Shown: positions 20,284-30,298, numbered from the stretch's first letter. The stretch: 64,000 bases of DNA from Cupriavidus pauculus (GCF_022179805.1 NZ_BPUO01000007.1:186001-250000), one strand, 5' to 3'. Notes: generated by a model from the letters alone, not told the origin. Numbers and translations are program-made.

Positions 20284-21156
20284 ATGAAACTCCAGTTCAC
20301 CAAGATGCACGGCGCCGGCAACGATTTCATCGTGCTGGACGGCATTCACCAGAAGCTCGACCTGACCGACGCCCAATGGCGCGCGCTGGCCAGCCGTCAT
20401 TTCGGCATCGGCGCCGACCAGATCCTGATCGTCGAGAAATCCGACCGCGACGACGTGGACTTCCGCTACCGCATCTTCAATTCGGATGGCGGCGAGGTGG
20501 AACATTGCGGCAACGGCGCCCGCTGCTTCGTCCGCTTTGTCACGGACAAGGGCATGACCGACAAGCGCTCGGTGCGCGTGGAAGTCATGAACGGCGTGAT
20601 CACGCTGACGCTGCAGGACGACGGCCAGGTCACCGTGGACATGGGCGCCCCCGAGTTGACCCCGGCACGCGTACCGTTCGTCGCCGATGGCCTGCCCACG
20701 CGCACCGAGGGCAACGGCACGCTATACGGCCTGGAAGTGAACGGCCGCACCGAGTGGATTTCCGCCGTGTCGATGGGCAACCCGCACGCAGTGCAGATTG
20801 TTGATGACGTGGAGCAATTCCCGGTGCTGCAGGATGGCCCGGTGATCGAGCACCACAAGTCGTTCCCGAACCGCGTCAACGCCGGCTTCATGGCCATCGT
20901 CGATCGTCACACCATCAACCTGCGCGTATTCGAGCGCGGCGCCGGCGAAACGCTGGCCTGCGGCACGGGCGCCTGCGCCGCCGTGGTGGCCGGCATCCAC
21001 CGCGGCCTGCTGGATTCGCCGGTCAAGGTGCATACGCATGGCGGCGATCTCAGCATCGCTTGGCAGGGCGTGGGCCAGTCAGTCCAGATGACCGGCCCGG
21101 CCACGACCGTGTTCGAAGGGTCGATTGACCTCGATCTGCTGAAGGCACACGCCTGA
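20284..21156 (+). CDS. dapF: Diaminopimelate epimerase
   Basis: DapF interconverts LL- and meso-diaminopimelate for lysine and peptidoglycan synthesis. The 290-residue protein has the two catalytic cysteines in their usual settings: EHCGNGARC (C75) and [11 protein letters not shown] (about C226). The N-terminus [20 protein letters not shown] is highly conserved. It follows the acyltransferase genes closely, giving an envelope-related gene group. Confidence 0.97.
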   Translation: MKLQFTKMHGAGNDFIVLDGIHQKLDLTDAQWRALASRHFGIGADQILIVEKSDRDDVDFRYRIFNSDGGEVEHCGNGARCFVRFVTDKGMTDKRSVRVEVMNGVITLTLQDDGQVTVDMGAPELTPARVPFVADGLPTRTEGNGTLYGLEVNGRTEWISAVSMGNPHAVQIVDDVEQFPVLQDGPVIEHHKSFPNRVNAGFMAIVDRHTINLRVFERGAGETLACGTGACAAVVAGIHRGLLDSPVKVHTHGGDLSIAWQGVGQSVQMTGPATTVFEGSIDLDLLKAHA

Positions 21157-21271
21157 GCGCGCCGAGCGCGTGACAAGCATGCCCCGGTAACTGTCAGACG
21201 ACCGCGCATTGACGGCGCGTGGCGCATGGCCGACCATGCTGGCTGGATGCCACGGTCAACGGGGAGCACGC

Positions 21272-22081
21272 ATGACGCTGGACGATTTCCGTATCACTTC
21301 GGGCAAGCAGTTCAAGCTTGCCAGCTTCGACGCCGACAGCAAGCCGCTGTCCACGGGCAGCAAGGCCTCGGACAATGCCCACCTGGCCGAGCTGACCACC
21401 CAGCTCGATGCCGTGCAAGACATCTTCTACGCCGAGCACCAGCACAGGCTGCTGATCGTGCTGCAGGGCATGGATACCAGCGGCAAGGACGGCACGGTGC
21501 GCTCGGTCTTCCGCAGTTTCGATCCGCTGGGCGTGCGCGTGGCCAGTTTCAAGGCCCCCACAGCCGAAGAGCTCGCGCGCGACTATCTCTGGCGCGTACA
21601 CGCGCAGGTGCCCCGCAACGGCGAGATCGTGATCTTCAATCGCAGCCACTACGAAGACGTGTTGATCACGCGCGTGCACGACTGGATCGACGACGCGGAG
21701 TGCAAACGGCGTTTCCGCCAGATCCGCGAGTTCGAGCAGATGCTGGTGGAAACCGGCACCACCGTCGTCAAGTGTTTCCTTCACATCTCGAAGGGCGAAC
21801 AGAAGCAGCGGCTGGAGGAACGGATCGCCGATCCGCAGAAGCACTGGAAGTTCGACATGCAGGACCTGGCCGAGCGGAAATTCTGGAAGCAGTACCAGGA
21901 AGCCTACGAGGACGCCATCGCGGCCACGGCCACGCCAGAATGCCCGTGGTTCATCGTGCCGGCCGACTCGAAGAGCCATCGCAACCTGATGGTGGCGGAG
22001 ATCCTCAAGGCGACGTTCGACAAGCTCAAGCCGGACTACCCGCCCGCCAAGCCGGAACTGGCCAAGGTCGTCGTCGATTGA
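21272..22081 (+). CDS. Polyphosphate kinase 2 family protein
   Basis: This 269-residue, single-domain PPK2 enzyme transfers phosphate between polyphosphate and nucleotides. The Walker A motif GMDTSGKDGT lies at residues 66-75, followed by the lid region and IVIFNRSHYEDVLITRVH (Walker B region). The length and the N-terminal DFRITSGKQFKLASFD fit the PPK2 group often annotated as AMP/ADP-phosphorylating or GTP-making. The exact class (I, II or III) cannot be decided by eye. GGGGAG lies about 6 bp upstream of the chosen ATG. It converges on the patatin gene. Confidence 0.9.
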   Translation: MTLDDFRITSGKQFKLASFDADSKPLSTGSKASDNAHLAELTTQLDAVQDIFYAEHQHRLLIVLQGMDTSGKDGTVRSVFRSFDPLGVRVASFKAPTAEELARDYLWRVHAQVPRNGEIVIFNRSHYEDVLITRVHDWIDDAECKRRFRQIREFEQMLVETGTTVVKCFLHISKGEQKQRLEERIADPQKHWKFDMQDLAERKFWKQYQEAYEDAIAATATPECPWFIVPADSKSHRNLMVAEILKATFDKLKPDYPPAKPELAKVVVD

Positions 22082-22109
22082 TGGCGCGGCCCTGGTGGCC
22101 GCTCAGCCT

Positions 22110-23444
22110 TCACTCTTCGCCGTTGCCGCGATGCACGTCGTGCGTGACGAACGGATGTTCGGCTGACGGCATGGCCAGCCAGTGCGGATGCTTGAGCGTG
22201 TCACGGATATCGTCGAGTCCGGTGGACCAATGCTCGTGCATCGTCAAAACGCCAAACTGGTAGTCCTTGGCGCTGCCCTCGAAGCTCTTGTCGCGGTAGA
22301 TCAACTGGATCACGTTGCGCCGTGCGTCGCAGGCATGGTCGGCCGCGCGCTTGTACCAGGGCTCGTCGCGTTTGGACGGCGGCACCAGCGCCATCAGCTC
22401 GCTCAGCATGCGGCGGTAGTTCTGCTGTTCGCGCATGTAGTCGGTAATGGCGCGCGTGCGGCTGGAATACTGGATGTCCTTCTGGCGCTCGGCCACGTCC
22501 AGCAGGTTGTGCGGCAGCTTGCCGCGCGCGCTCCACAGGTCCACCTGGAAGATCAGCGCGTCGCGCCGGGGCTGGGCCGCCAGCACTTCCTGCAACGGCG
22601 TGTTCGACACCAGGCCGCCATCCCAGTAGTACTCGCCATCGATCTCGACGGCCGGAAATCCCGGGGGCAGCGCGCCCGACGCCATGAAGTGTTCAGCGCG
22701 CAGCGTCATGCGCGTATTGTCGAAGTACGCGAAATTGCCGGTGCGCACGTTGACCGCCCCCACCGACACCCGCATCTCCTTGGACCGGTTGACCCGGTCG
22801 AAATCGACAAAGCGTTCCAGCGTCGCCTTGAGCGGCGCGGTGTCGTAGTAGCTGGCGCTGCCCGGGTCGTCAAAGCGCGCCCATAGGTCAGTGATATTGC
22901 GCGGCGAGAAGAAGCCGCGCTGCCCTTCCAGCAGCGCGCGCGTGGCGTTGACGCCGTCGAACCAGATGCGCATTGGTTCCGGCCACATCGGCGCCGCCTC
23001 CGTCAGCAAGTCCAGCGGCAGGCCCGGCAGCCAGGGCTGCGCGCAGATGTATTCCCAGAACGCCCGCAGTTGCGCCACGCGCGTCTCGGGCGGATTGCCC
23101 GCGATAACCGCCGCGTTCAGCGCGCCAATCGATATCCCCGCCACCCAGTTCGGATGGATGCCGCCCTCGGCCAGCCCCTGGTAGACGCCGGCTTGGTACG
23201 ACCCCAGCGCCCCTCCGCCCTGCAGGACCAGCGCGCGCACGGCATAGGCTTCGTGGGCAGGCCCCTTGTGTGGCGGCGCATCGGGAGCGCAGTGCTCGGC
23301 CGGTAGCGCCTTTTGCCTGGTCGTGGTGGATCGCTTCGCGCGGGCGGGCGTGGCCGCCTCGGGCGCCGAGCCCTGTGGTGGCGCGCCCTGCTCGCCAATC
23401 TCACGCTTGATCGCTGCCTGGTCCTGCCGCCGCTTTTCCGCCAC
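22110..23444 (-). CDS. Patatin-like phospholipase family protein
   Basis: A 444-residue protein with a patatin fold. The oxyanion motif GGGALGSYQAG (about 77-87), the nucleophile S105 in GISIG and the DGG of YWDGGLVSNTP form the Ser-Asp dyad. The first 65 residues are charged and alanine/proline-rich, probably disordered, without a signal peptide. The C-terminal part (about 300-444) matches the extension seen in COG1752 proteins. The GTG at 23444, with GGGAG 9 bp upstream, is preferred because a longer frame would cross the pyrE terminator. Lipid substrate unknown. Confidence 0.87.
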   Translation of the reverse strand: MAEKRRQDQAAIKREIGEQGAPPQGSAPEAATPARAKRSTTTRQKALPAEHCAPDAPPHKGPAHEAYAVRALVLQGGGALGSYQAGVYQGLAEGGIHPNWVAGISIGALNAAVIAGNPPETRVAQLRAFWEYICAQPWLPGLPLDLLTEAAPMWPEPMRIWFDGVNATRALLEGQRGFFSPRNITDLWARFDDPGSASYYDTAPLKATLERFVDFDRVNRSKEMRVSVGAVNVRTGNFAYFDNTRMTLRAEHFMASGALPPGFPAVEIDGEYYWDGGLVSNTPLQEVLAAQPRRDALIFQVDLWSARGKLPHNLLDVAERQKDIQYSSRTRAITDYMREQQNYRRMLSELMALVPPSKRDEPWYKRAADHACDARRNVIQLIYRDKSFEGSAKDYQFGVLTMHEHWSTGLDDIRDTLKHPHWLAMPSAEHPFVTHDVHRGNGEE

Positions 23445-23463
23445 GCCGTTGCTCCCTGGAAAT

Positions 23464-23491
23464 GAAAACGGCCCCTGAGCGGGGCCGTTGC
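23464..23491 (-). terminator. Intrinsic terminator after pyrE
   Basis: On the minus strand AACGGCCCC pairs with GGGGCCGTT around a five-base loop, followed by TTTTC. It lies about 8 bp past the pyrE stop codon and in front of the patatin start. Confidence 0.85.
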
Positions 23492-23496
23492 TACTG

Positions 23497-24174
23497 TCAG
23501 ACGCCGTACTTCTGACGATAGGCAGCGACAGCGTCGCGCGAGTTCCCCAACGCCGGGTCCTGCGACGCATCCAGATACGCCAGCAGGTCCTTCAGCGAGG
23601 CGATGGCGATGACCGGCACGCCATATTCGCGTTGCACGTCCTGCACGGCCGAATGCGTGCCGATGTTGTCGGCGGTGCCGCTCTTTTCCATGCGGTCCAG
23701 CGCGATCAGCACGGCCGCCGGCTCGGCGCCCGCCGCGCGGATCATCTGCATGGACTCGCGCACCGAGGTGCCGGCCGAGATCACATCGTCGACGATCACC
23801 ACCTTGCCCTGCAGCTTGGCGCCAACCAGCGTGCCGCCTTCGCCGTGGTCCTTGGCTTCCTTGCGATTGTAGGCAAACCCGACATCGCGGCCCATGCCGG
23901 CCAGCGCCACGGCCGTGGCGGATGCCAGCGTGATGCCCTTGTAGGCCGGTCCGAACAGCACATCGAACTGCAGCCCCGAGTTGATCAGGGTCTTCGCGTA
24001 GAATTGCGCCACCTGGCCCAGCATCGCGCCCTGGTTGAACAGGCCCGCGTTGAAGAAGTACGGCGACTTGCGGCCCGCCTTGGTCACGAATTCACCGAAC
24101 GACAGCACGCCTGCGTCCAGTGCAAAGCGGATAAAGGTCTGGCTGAGGTCGCCCGGCGTCGTCTGCTGCGTCAT
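23497..24174 (-). CDS. pyrE: Orotate phosphoribosyltransferase
   Basis: PyrE converts orotate and PRPP to OMP in pyrimidine synthesis. The 225-residue protein includes the PRPP-binding signature [18 protein letters not shown] and the N-terminal [14 protein letters not shown]. The C-terminal [11 protein letters not shown] segment is typical. It is divergent from the exonuclease III gene, with 31 bp between the start codons, so the promoters must overlap. Confidence 0.96.
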   Translation of the reverse strand: MTQQTTPGDLSQTFIRFALDAGVLSFGEFVTKAGRKSPYFFNAGLFNQGAMLGQVAQFYAKTLINSGLQFDVLFGPAYKGITLASATAVALAGMGRDVGFAYNRKEAKDHGEGGTLVGAKLQGKVVIVDDVISAGTSVRESMQMIRAAGAEPAAVLIALDRMEKSGTADNIGTHSAVQDVQREYGVPVIAIASLKDLLAYLDASQDPALGNSRDAVAAYRQKYGV

Positions 24175-24205
24175 CTTTTCTCTCTGAATTCAAAAATTTC
24201 CCGAG

Positions 24206-24982
24206 ATGTTACGGATTATCAGCGCCAACCTCAACGGCATCCGCTCGGCCCACAAGAAGGGCTTCTTCGAATGGATGGGCAAGCAGGACGCCGACATGGT
24301 CTGCGTCCAGGAACTCAAGGCCCAGGAAGCCGACATGACCGAAGCGTTCCTGGCGCCTCACGGCTACCACGGCTTCTTCCACTATGCCGAGAAAAAGGGC
24401 TACAGCGGTGTCGGCCTGTACACCCGGCACAAGCCGGAACGCGTGGTCACGGGCTTCGGCTGCGCCGAGTTCGATGCCGAAGGCCGGTATGTCGAGGTGC
24501 AGTATCCGCACCTTGCGGTGATTTCGGTGTACGTGCCGTCGGGGTCCAGCGGCGAGGAACGCCAGGCCGCCAAGTTCCGCTTCATGGAAGCCTTCCTGCC
24601 CCACCTGCTGCAACTGAAGGCCACCGGACGCGAAATCGTGCTGTGCGGCGACGTCAACATCGCGCACAAGGAAATCGACATCAAGAACTGGAAGGGCAAC
24701 CTCAAGAACTCCGGTTTCCTGCCCGAGGAACGCGCCTGGATCGGCGACCTGTTCGACACGCACGGCTACGTCGACGTCTTCCGCCAGCTCGACCCGCGCC
24801 CCGAGCAGTACACGTGGTGGAGCAACCGCGGCCAGGCCTATGCCAAGAACGTGGGGTGGCGCATCGATTACCACCTGACCACCGCCAAGATGGCCGCCAC
24901 CGCCCGCGCCTGCTCGATCTACAAGGACGAGAAGTTCAGCGACCACGCACCGCTGTCGATCGACTACGACTTTCCGTTGTGA
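24206..24982 (+). CDS. xth: Exodeoxyribonuclease III
   Basis: The 258-residue protein is an AP endonuclease/3'-5' exonuclease of the ExoIII/Ape1 family acting in base-excision repair. Metal-binding and catalytic segments visible are NLNGIRSAHKKG (N7), VCVQELKAQ (E34), LCGDVNIAH (D151/N153 equivalents) and the C-terminal SDHAPL with the general-base pair D/H. The start MLRIISANLNG is family-typical. Paralogues of this family are common in Burkholderiaceae, so the symbol is given at family level. Confidence 0.93.
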   Translation: MLRIISANLNGIRSAHKKGFFEWMGKQDADMVCVQELKAQEADMTEAFLAPHGYHGFFHYAEKKGYSGVGLYTRHKPERVVTGFGCAEFDAEGRYVEVQYPHLAVISVYVPSGSSGEERQAAKFRFMEAFLPHLLQLKATGREIVLCGDVNIAHKEIDIKNWKGNLKNSGFLPEERAWIGDLFDTHGYVDVFRQLDPRPEQYTWWSNRGQAYAKNVGWRIDYHLTTAKMAATARACSIYKDEKFSDHAPLSIDYDFPL

Positions 24983-25084
24983 GGCGGGGTGGCGTTGGCG
25001 GAGCTCTGCCCGGGTTCCGCCAGCGCTGCGCTCACCAGCCTGTTGAACGATAGACAGCGGTCGTCCAGCCGCTCTTCTTCGTCT

Positions 25085-25225
25085 TAGTCGATCACGCCGC
25101 CGCCGCACAGTGGGCACCAGTCCCCGGCGACGTTCTCGATGATCATGGTTGCGGCCCCATACGTGCGCTTTAGATCACGGACACCCCGTGTCATCTCGAC
25201 ACCGCCGCACTCTGGACATTTCATT
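25085..25225 (-). CDS. Short YgiT/MqsA-type zinc-finger protein, probably truncated
   Basis: A 46-residue product with two CXXC pairs, CPEC (residues 3-6) and CPLC (37-40), spaced as in the N-terminal zinc domain of MqsA-type antitoxins. AGGAGG lies 8 bp before the ATG at 25225, an excellent ribosome binding site. Immediately after the TAA stop the same frame continues for about 35 residues (DEEERLDDRCLSFNRLV) in a way that looks like the normal continuation of YgiT-type proteins, before running into the xth end. A nonsense mutation is therefore likely. There is no HTH domain and no MqsR-like toxin gene beside it. Confidence 0.7.
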
Positions 25226-25381
25226 TTCGACACCTCCTGTTTTCAACGGCTAACCCCGCCAGACCGCCTCAGGCTTCTTTTCGCGTAAACCCTGCGTCCG
25301 GCCCCCAACCTCGCTACAATGCAGGTTCTCGTGCCCCCCCAGGACAGGAGACTTTTCGCATTCTTAAAAAGTGAGTCCGCC

Positions 25382-26329
25382 ATGGTTTTCAAAGTGTTCG
25401 TCGATGGTCAGGAAGGCACCACCGGTCTCCGGCTGCTGGACTATCTGTCGGGTCGCTCCGATGTTGAGCTGCTGCGCATTGCCGATGACAAGCGCAAGGA
25501 CCCGCAGGAGCGAGCACGCTTCCTGAACGCCTCGGACGTCTCTTTCCTGTGCCTGCCGGACGTGGCCTCGCGCGAGGCCGTGTCGCTGGTCACCAACCCC
25601 GACACCTGCGTAATCGACGCCAGCACGGCGTTCCGCACCGCTGACGACTGGGCCTACGGCTTGCCCGAGCTTGCTCGCGGCCAGCGCGAGAAGATTCGCG
25701 CCAGCAACCGCATCGCGGTTCCGGGCTGCCACGCCAGCGCCTTCGTGCTGGCCGTGCGCCCGCTGGTGGAAGCGGGCCTGATGCCAGCCAACTACCCGAT
25801 CTCGGCGTTCTCGCTGACGGGCTACAGCGGCGGCGGCAAGTCGATGATTGCCGAGTTCGAAGCCGGCGGTAACCCCAAGCTCAACAGCCCGCGTCCGTAC
25901 GCGCTGACCCTGGCGCACAAGCACCTGCCGGAAATGCGCGTGCAGGCCGGCCTGTCGCAGGCGCCGATCTTCAATCCGATCGTCGGCAACTTCCTGAAGG
26001 GCCTGTCCGTGACGGTGCCGGTATATCCGTCGCTGCTGTCGCGCAAGGCCGATGCCGAGGCCATCCTCGACATCTACCGCAAGCACTACGAAGGCGAGCA
26101 GTTCGTGCGCGTGCATCCGTTCAACAGCGATGCCAACCTCGACCACGGCTTCTTCGACGTGCAGGCGAGCAACGACACCAACCGCGTGGACCTGTTCGTG
26201 TTCGGCAACGAAGAACGCCTGAACCTGGTGGCGCGCCTGGACAACCTGGGCAAGGGTGCGGCCGGCGCGGCAGTACAGTGCATGAACGTGCGCATCGGTG
26301 CCGACGAGGCTACCGGCCTGAAGGCATAA
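25382..26329 (+). CDS. argC: N-acetyl-gamma-glutamyl-phosphate reductase (short type 2)
   Basis: ArgC reduces N-acetylglutamyl phosphate to the semialdehyde in arginine synthesis. The 315-residue protein belongs to the shorter type 2 group. The N-terminus [20 protein letters not shown] is the NADP-binding start, and the catalytic cysteine is C116 in VPGCHASAF. The ATG at 25382 is the family start; a longer frame would run through the promoter. A TACAAT element at about 25314-25319 could be its -10. A bidirectional terminator follows. Confidence 0.95.
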   Translation: MVFKVFVDGQEGTTGLRLLDYLSGRSDVELLRIADDKRKDPQERARFLNASDVSFLCLPDVASREAVSLVTNPDTCVIDASTAFRTADDWAYGLPELARGQREKIRASNRIAVPGCHASAFVLAVRPLVEAGLMPANYPISAFSLTGYSGGGKSMIAEFEAGGNPKLNSPRPYALTLAHKHLPEMRVQAGLSQAPIFNPIVGNFLKGLSVTVPVYPSLLSRKADAEAILDIYRKHYEGEQFVRVHPFNSDANLDHGFFDVQASNDTNRVDLFVFGNEERLNLVARLDNLGKGAAGAAVQCMNVRIGADEATGLKA

Positions 26330-26366
26330 GTCTTCCGGCGACAGGCCGGAAGCATCCGGCCCGCAA

Positions 26367-26398
26367 CAAAAAACCGGCTCCATGGAGCCGGTTTTTTT
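26367..26398. terminator. Bidirectional terminator between argC and M48 protease gene
   Basis: ACCGGCTC pairs with GAGCCGGT around the centre CATG, flanked by six A on the left and seven T on the right, so it can end both convergent transcripts. Confidence 0.9.
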
Positions 26399-26427
26399 AC
26401 GTCCGCGGGTGTGCGGTGGTCGCGGGG

Positions 26428-27384
26428 CTACTTCAGCGGGCGCCTCATGTCTTCGTCCCCAGCATCCACCGGCGCTCCGCCCAGGCCGGCCATGTTGGCC
26501 TGGTGGGGGGCGAGCTTGTCCATCGGCATGTTCATGGACTTGGCGTACAGCGGCAGCACCTCTTTCATGTGCGCCTCCAGCACGGCAATGCGGCTGCGGC
26601 CCGACGGGTGGGTCGACGTGAACTCGTCGCCGGCCTGCAGGAACTTGCCCATTTTCTGCCAGAGGGTCACGGCGGCACGCGGGTCATAGCCGGCGCGGGC
26701 GGCGATATCCATGCCGATCAGGTCGGCCTCGGTCTCTTCCAGTCGGGAAAACCGCAGCGACAGCATCTTGGCGTTCGTGCCGATTTCCGTATTGCCGAGG
26801 TTGCCGAATCCGGTCAGCTGGGACACCACGTTGGCGCCCAGGTTCGAGATCTCGGCCTGCGCCGCGCGCTGGCGCGCATGCTCTTCCAGCGCGTGGGCGA
26901 TCTCGTGGCCCATGACCACGGCCACTTCGTCGTCTGTCAGCTTGAGTTCGTCGAGCAGGCCGGTGTAGACGGCCATCTTGCCGCCGGGCATGCAGAACGC
27001 ATTGATCTGCTTGGCGCGGATCAAGTTGATTTCCCACGGCCAGCGTCCGGCGCGGGGGTTCCAGAGCACCGTCTGGGGCAGCAGCCGGATACCGATCTCG
27101 CGCAGGCGCTGCACCTGCGGATCGTCGTCGTCCAGCAACGTATGCCGGGCGATGGCTTCCTGCTTGACCTGTTCGTACTCGCGCGCGGCCTGCTGATCGA
27201 TGACATCCATCGGCACGATCTCGCGCACCTTTGAATAGCGTCGATCCACGCGCACGCCGTCTTCGGGGGCGGCCACCAGCGCCACTTCCTGCGCCAGCGC
27301 GGGCAGCGCCAGCAAGATGGCCACGGCGGCCAGCGTGACGCGCCGGAAGGACTTGCGCTTGGTCTCGGGCACGATGGGATTCAC
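26428..27384 (-). CDS. M48 family metalloprotease (exported, BepA/LoiP-like)
   Basis: The protein has about 318 residues. A hydrophobic N-terminal segment ending PALAQ-EV looks like a signal peptide, placing the enzyme in the periplasm. The zinc motif HEIAH lies within VVMGHEIAHALEEHARQR, and a downstream ETEADLIGMDIAARAGYDP supplies the third zinc ligand. Such proteins degrade or help fold misassembled outer-membrane proteins. The start is uncertain: GTG at 27384 gives a compact signal peptide, while a longer frame would overlap the divergent ampG promoter. No TPR domain follows, so it is shorter than BepA. Confidence 0.88.
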   Translation of the reverse strand: MNPIVPETKRKSFRRVTLAAVAILLALPALAQEVALVAAPEDGVRVDRRYSKVREIVPMDVIDQQAAREYEQVKQEAIARHTLLDDDDPQVQRLREIGIRLLPQTVLWNPRAGRWPWEINLIRAKQINAFCMPGGKMAVYTGLLDELKLTDDEVAVVMGHEIAHALEEHARQRAAQAEISNLGANVVSQLTGFGNLGNTEIGTNAKMLSLRFSRLEETEADLIGMDIAARAGYDPRAAVTLWQKMGKFLQAGDEFTSTHPSGRSRIAVLEAHMKEVLPLYAKSMNMPMDKLAPHQANMAGLGGAPVDAGDEDMRRPLK

Positions 27385-27477
27385 GAAAGGAGCTCGATGC
27401 GAAAGAAGTCGTGACAGGTTCGGGGGCAGCGCGAACGGTGATGCAATAATACACGCCAGCCTTGGCGCCACCCCATC

Positions 27478-28758
27478 ATGAATTTCCATACCTATCTCGA
27501 CATCTTCCGCAACCGCCGCATCGGCGCCATGCTGACGCTCGGATTTGCCTCGGGCCTGCCGCTGGCGCTGACGTCCGGCACGCTGCAGGCCTGGATGACC
27601 GTCGAAGGCCTCGACATCAAGACCATCGGCTTCTTCTCGCTGGTCGGCCAGGCCTACATCTTCAAGTTCCTGTGGGCGCCGCTGATGGACCGCTACACGC
27701 CGCCGCTGCTGGGCCGGCGGCGCGGCTGGTTGCTGGTGACGCAGTTGGGGCTGGTGGCCAGCATCGCGGCCATGGCGTTCTGCCCGCCGCAGCAGGCGCT
27801 CTGGACGCTAGCGGCGCTGGCCACGCTGGTCGCATTCCTGTCCGCGTCGCAGGACATCGTGTTCGATGCCTACAGTACCGATGTGCTGCGCCCGGCCGAA
27901 CGCGGCGCCGGCGCGGCGGTCAAGGTTCTGGGCTACCGGCTGGCCATGCTGGTGTCCGGCGGATTGGCGCTGTATCTGGCCGATCGCGTGCTGGGCTGGT
28001 CGAACATGTACCTGCTCATGGCGGGGCTGATGGCCGTGGGGCTGCTGACGCTGTTCTGGGCGCCCGAGCCCGATGCGCCGACACGCGCGCCGCGCTCGCT
28101 GGAAGAAGCAGTGCTCGGGCCGCTGCGCGACTTCTTCGGACGCCAAGGCGCCTGGTGGCTGCTGCTTCTGATCGTGCTGTACAAGCTCGGCGATGCCTTT
28201 GCCGGCAGCCTGTCCACCACCTTCCTGATCCGTGGCCTGGGTTTCGATCCGGGCGAGGTCGGCATCGTCAACAAGACGCTGGGCCTGGCGGCCACCATCC
28301 TGGGCGCGCTGTTCGGTGGTTCGCTGATGGTCCGGCTGGGGCTGTACCGGTCACTGATGCTGTTCGGCATCCTGCAAGGCGTGTCGAACCTGGGCTACTG
28401 GATTCTCTCGGTCACGCCGCCGCACCTGTGGACCATGGCCGCCACCATCGCCGTGGAGAACATCTGCGGCGGCATGGGCACCGCCGCCTTCGTGGCGCTG
28501 CTGATGACCCTGTGCAACCGCTCGTTCTCGGCCACGCAGTACGCGCTGCTGTCCGCGCTGGCGTCGATCGGCCGGGTCTACGTGGGCCCGACCTCGGGCT
28601 ACATGGTCGAAGCCTGGGGCTGGGCGCCCTTCTACCTGGGCACCGTCATTGCCGCCGTGCCCGGCGTGGCGCTGCTCTGGGCGATGCGCAATACCGTGCA
28701 CCGCTACGAAGCCCAAGCGCGCGAACCGGCCGAAGCGGCCGTGGGGCGCCCGGCGTAA
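27478..28758 (+). CDS. ampG: AmpG-family muropeptide MFS transporter
   Basis: A 426-residue inner-membrane permease with about 12 hydrophobic helices. The segments GFASGLPLALTSGTLQAWM at the start, FKFLWAPLMDRYTPPLLGRR (loop 2-3) and ASQDIVFDAYSTDVL are typical of AmpG, which imports anhydro-muropeptides for cell-wall recycling. Uptake of these peptides can influence beta-lactamase induction in some bacteria. No ampR/ampC pair is in this window. The gene is divergent from the M48 protease and convergent with the thioesterase gene (1 bp apart). Confidence 0.92.
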   Translation: MNFHTYLDIFRNRRIGAMLTLGFASGLPLALTSGTLQAWMTVEGLDIKTIGFFSLVGQAYIFKFLWAPLMDRYTPPLLGRRRGWLLVTQLGLVASIAAMAFCPPQQALWTLAALATLVAFLSASQDIVFDAYSTDVLRPAERGAGAAVKVLGYRLAMLVSGGLALYLADRVLGWSNMYLLMAGLMAVGLLTLFWAPEPDAPTRAPRSLEEAVLGPLRDFFGRQGAWWLLLLIVLYKLGDAFAGSLSTTFLIRGLGFDPGEVGIVNKTLGLAATILGALFGGSLMVRLGLYRSLMLFGILQGVSNLGYWILSVTPPHLWTMAATIAVENICGGMGTAAFVALLMTLCNRSFSATQYALLSALASIGRVYVGPTSGYMVEAWGWAPFYLGTVIAAVPGVALLWAMRNTVHRYEAQAREPAEAAVGRPA

Positions 28759-28759
28759 G

Positions 28760-29578
28760 TCATTCCTTGTAGTAGACGATCTGGTGCGACGTGGCCAGCA
28801 GCGCGCCGTCCGGGCTCCAGATCTCGGCGGTCTGGTCGAAGAATCCCTGGCGGAACACACGCGCCTGGGCGCTGCCCAGCACGTGGCGGTCGCCCAGCGC
28901 GGCCAGCGTGGCCACATCGGCATGGAAATAGGTGGTCAATGACACCGTGCCAGCCGGCACGAAGCCCGCGCGCTTGAGGAAGATGCGCGGGTAGAACGCG
29001 TCGCACCACGCAGCGATGGCGGCATAGTCGGGCGTGCGCGCCGGTTCGTCACGAATCCAGAACCGCGTCAGGCTGTCCGGGTTTTCGGTGCCCGGCGCGG
29101 CATTGGGCTTGGCGCCCTGCACGGCCCGCATGTCGTAGCTGCCGATCCATTTCACGGGCGCGAAGCCGCTCATCTTCGGCAGCGCGCCGGCGGCGGGCAC
29201 ATCGGGCATGCCGGCTTCCGCGCAATTCCATGTTTCGCGGCGTACGGCGAACACGGCGCTACCCGTGGTGGTGACTTCACCGTTCTGCAGCAGTTCCAGA
29301 TGCCAGTGCTGGGTCGAGCGATTGGTGCGCGACGGGCGCGCGACAATCTCGAACGCGCCCTCGGCAATCGGCCCCGCAAAGTTCACGGTCAGCGCGCTAG
29401 GGTCGCCCAGCCGTTCCGGATGGATCAGCGCCGCCTGCAACATCGCTGCCGCCGTGGCGCCGCCAAACGGCCCGATCATGTTCCAGTAGGCCTGGCTGGT
29501 GTGTCCCCGGAAGCGGTGTTCGCCGGCGGGTTCCAGTTGCAGGGCGTGGTCGAGTGGATGCAGGGGCGCTTGCGTCAT
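28760..29578 (-). CDS. Acyl-CoA thioesterase family protein (double hotdog, TesB-like)
   Basis: The 272-residue protein has the size and pattern of two fused hotdog domains. AYWNMIGPFGGATAAAMLQAAL (N-terminal domain) and LGSAQARVFRQGFFDQTAEIWSPDGALLATSHQ (C-terminal domain) are typical of TesB-like thioesterases. It lies about 100 bp downstream of metW on the same strand. The acyl-CoA substrate is unknown. Confidence 0.85.
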   Translation of the reverse strand: MTQAPLHPLDHALQLEPAGEHRFRGHTSQAYWNMIGPFGGATAAAMLQAALIHPERLGDPSALTVNFAGPIAEGAFEIVARPSRTNRSTQHWHLELLQNGEVTTTGSAVFAVRRETWNCAEAGMPDVPAAGALPKMSGFAPVKWIGSYDMRAVQGAKPNAAPGTENPDSLTRFWIRDEPARTPDYAAIAAWCDAFYPRIFLKRAGFVPAGTVSLTTYFHADVATLAALGDRHVLGSAQARVFRQGFFDQTAEIWSPDGALLATSHQIVYYKE

Positions 29579-29686
29579 GGCGGGAGTTCAGGCGGAAAAT
29601 CGCACGATCGTTCGGTAATTCACGTACGGTATGCCCGCCAGAGGCTTGCGTCAAGCTAGGGACACTCCAGTTCCGCCCTGCGGATC

Positions 29687-30298
29687 TCAGCTTGACGTCA
29701 CGCGGTACACCGCCAGGCTGCCGCGCCAGTTGACGCCCCAGTTCACGGTGACGCCTTCGTGCATGACCACGCGGTCGAGTACCCGCAGGCCAACCTTCGG
29801 CGCCAGTTCCTCGAAATCGCTGATCGTCAGCACACGCACGTTCGGCGTGTTGTACCACTGGTAGGGCAACGACTCGGACACCGGCATGCGGCCCTGGAAC
29901 ACCGACAGCCGGTGCGGCCAGTAGCCAAAGTTCGGGAACGAGACGATGCACTCGCGGCCCACGCGTAGTGTGTCGCGCAGCACCTGGGCGGTGTTGTGGA
30001 TGGTCTGCAGCGTCTGGGACAGGATCACCGTGTCGAAGCTCTGGTCTTCGAACAGCGCCAGGCCGCCTTCCAGGTTCTGCTGGATGACATCGACGCCCTT
30101 CTGCGCGCAGGCCAGTACTTCCTCGTCGCGGATCTCGATGCCATACGCTTTGACGTCCAGCTCGTCCTGCAGCACGCGCAGCAGGCTGCCGTCGCCGCAG
30201 CCGGCATCGAGCACCGTGGAATTCGGCTCGATCCAGCGGGCGATGGCGCGAAAGTCGGGGCGCAGCGCGAGGATATTGGGATTGGCGGCGGCGTTCAT
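29687..30298 (-). CDS. metW: MetW methionine biosynthesis protein
   Basis: MetW is a class I SAM-dependent methyltransferase-fold protein of 203 residues. The SAM-binding start [15 protein letters not shown] (29-43) is intact. MetW is always found next to MetX in proteobacteria. It is needed together with MetX for homoserine acylation, as shown for pairs from other species, though its chemistry is less clear. Its start overlaps the metX stop by 4 bp, so the two are co-translated under the same SAM-responsive leader. Confidence 0.95.
   Translation of the reverse strand: MNAAANPNILALRPDFRAIARWIEPNSTVLDAGCGDGSLLRVLQDELDVKAYGIEIRDEEVLACAQKGVDVIQQNLEGGLALFEDQSFDTVILSQTLQTIHNTAQVLRDTLRVGRECIVSFPNFGYWPHRLSVFQGRMPVSESLPYQWYNTPNVRVLTISDFEELAPKVGLRVLDRVVMHEGVTVNWGVNWRGSLAVYRVTSS

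Noticed and set aside
25085..25225. Complete MqsR/MqsA toxin-antitoxin module
   Set aside because: No toxin-like frame was found beside the zinc-finger gene and the C-terminal HTH domain is absent.
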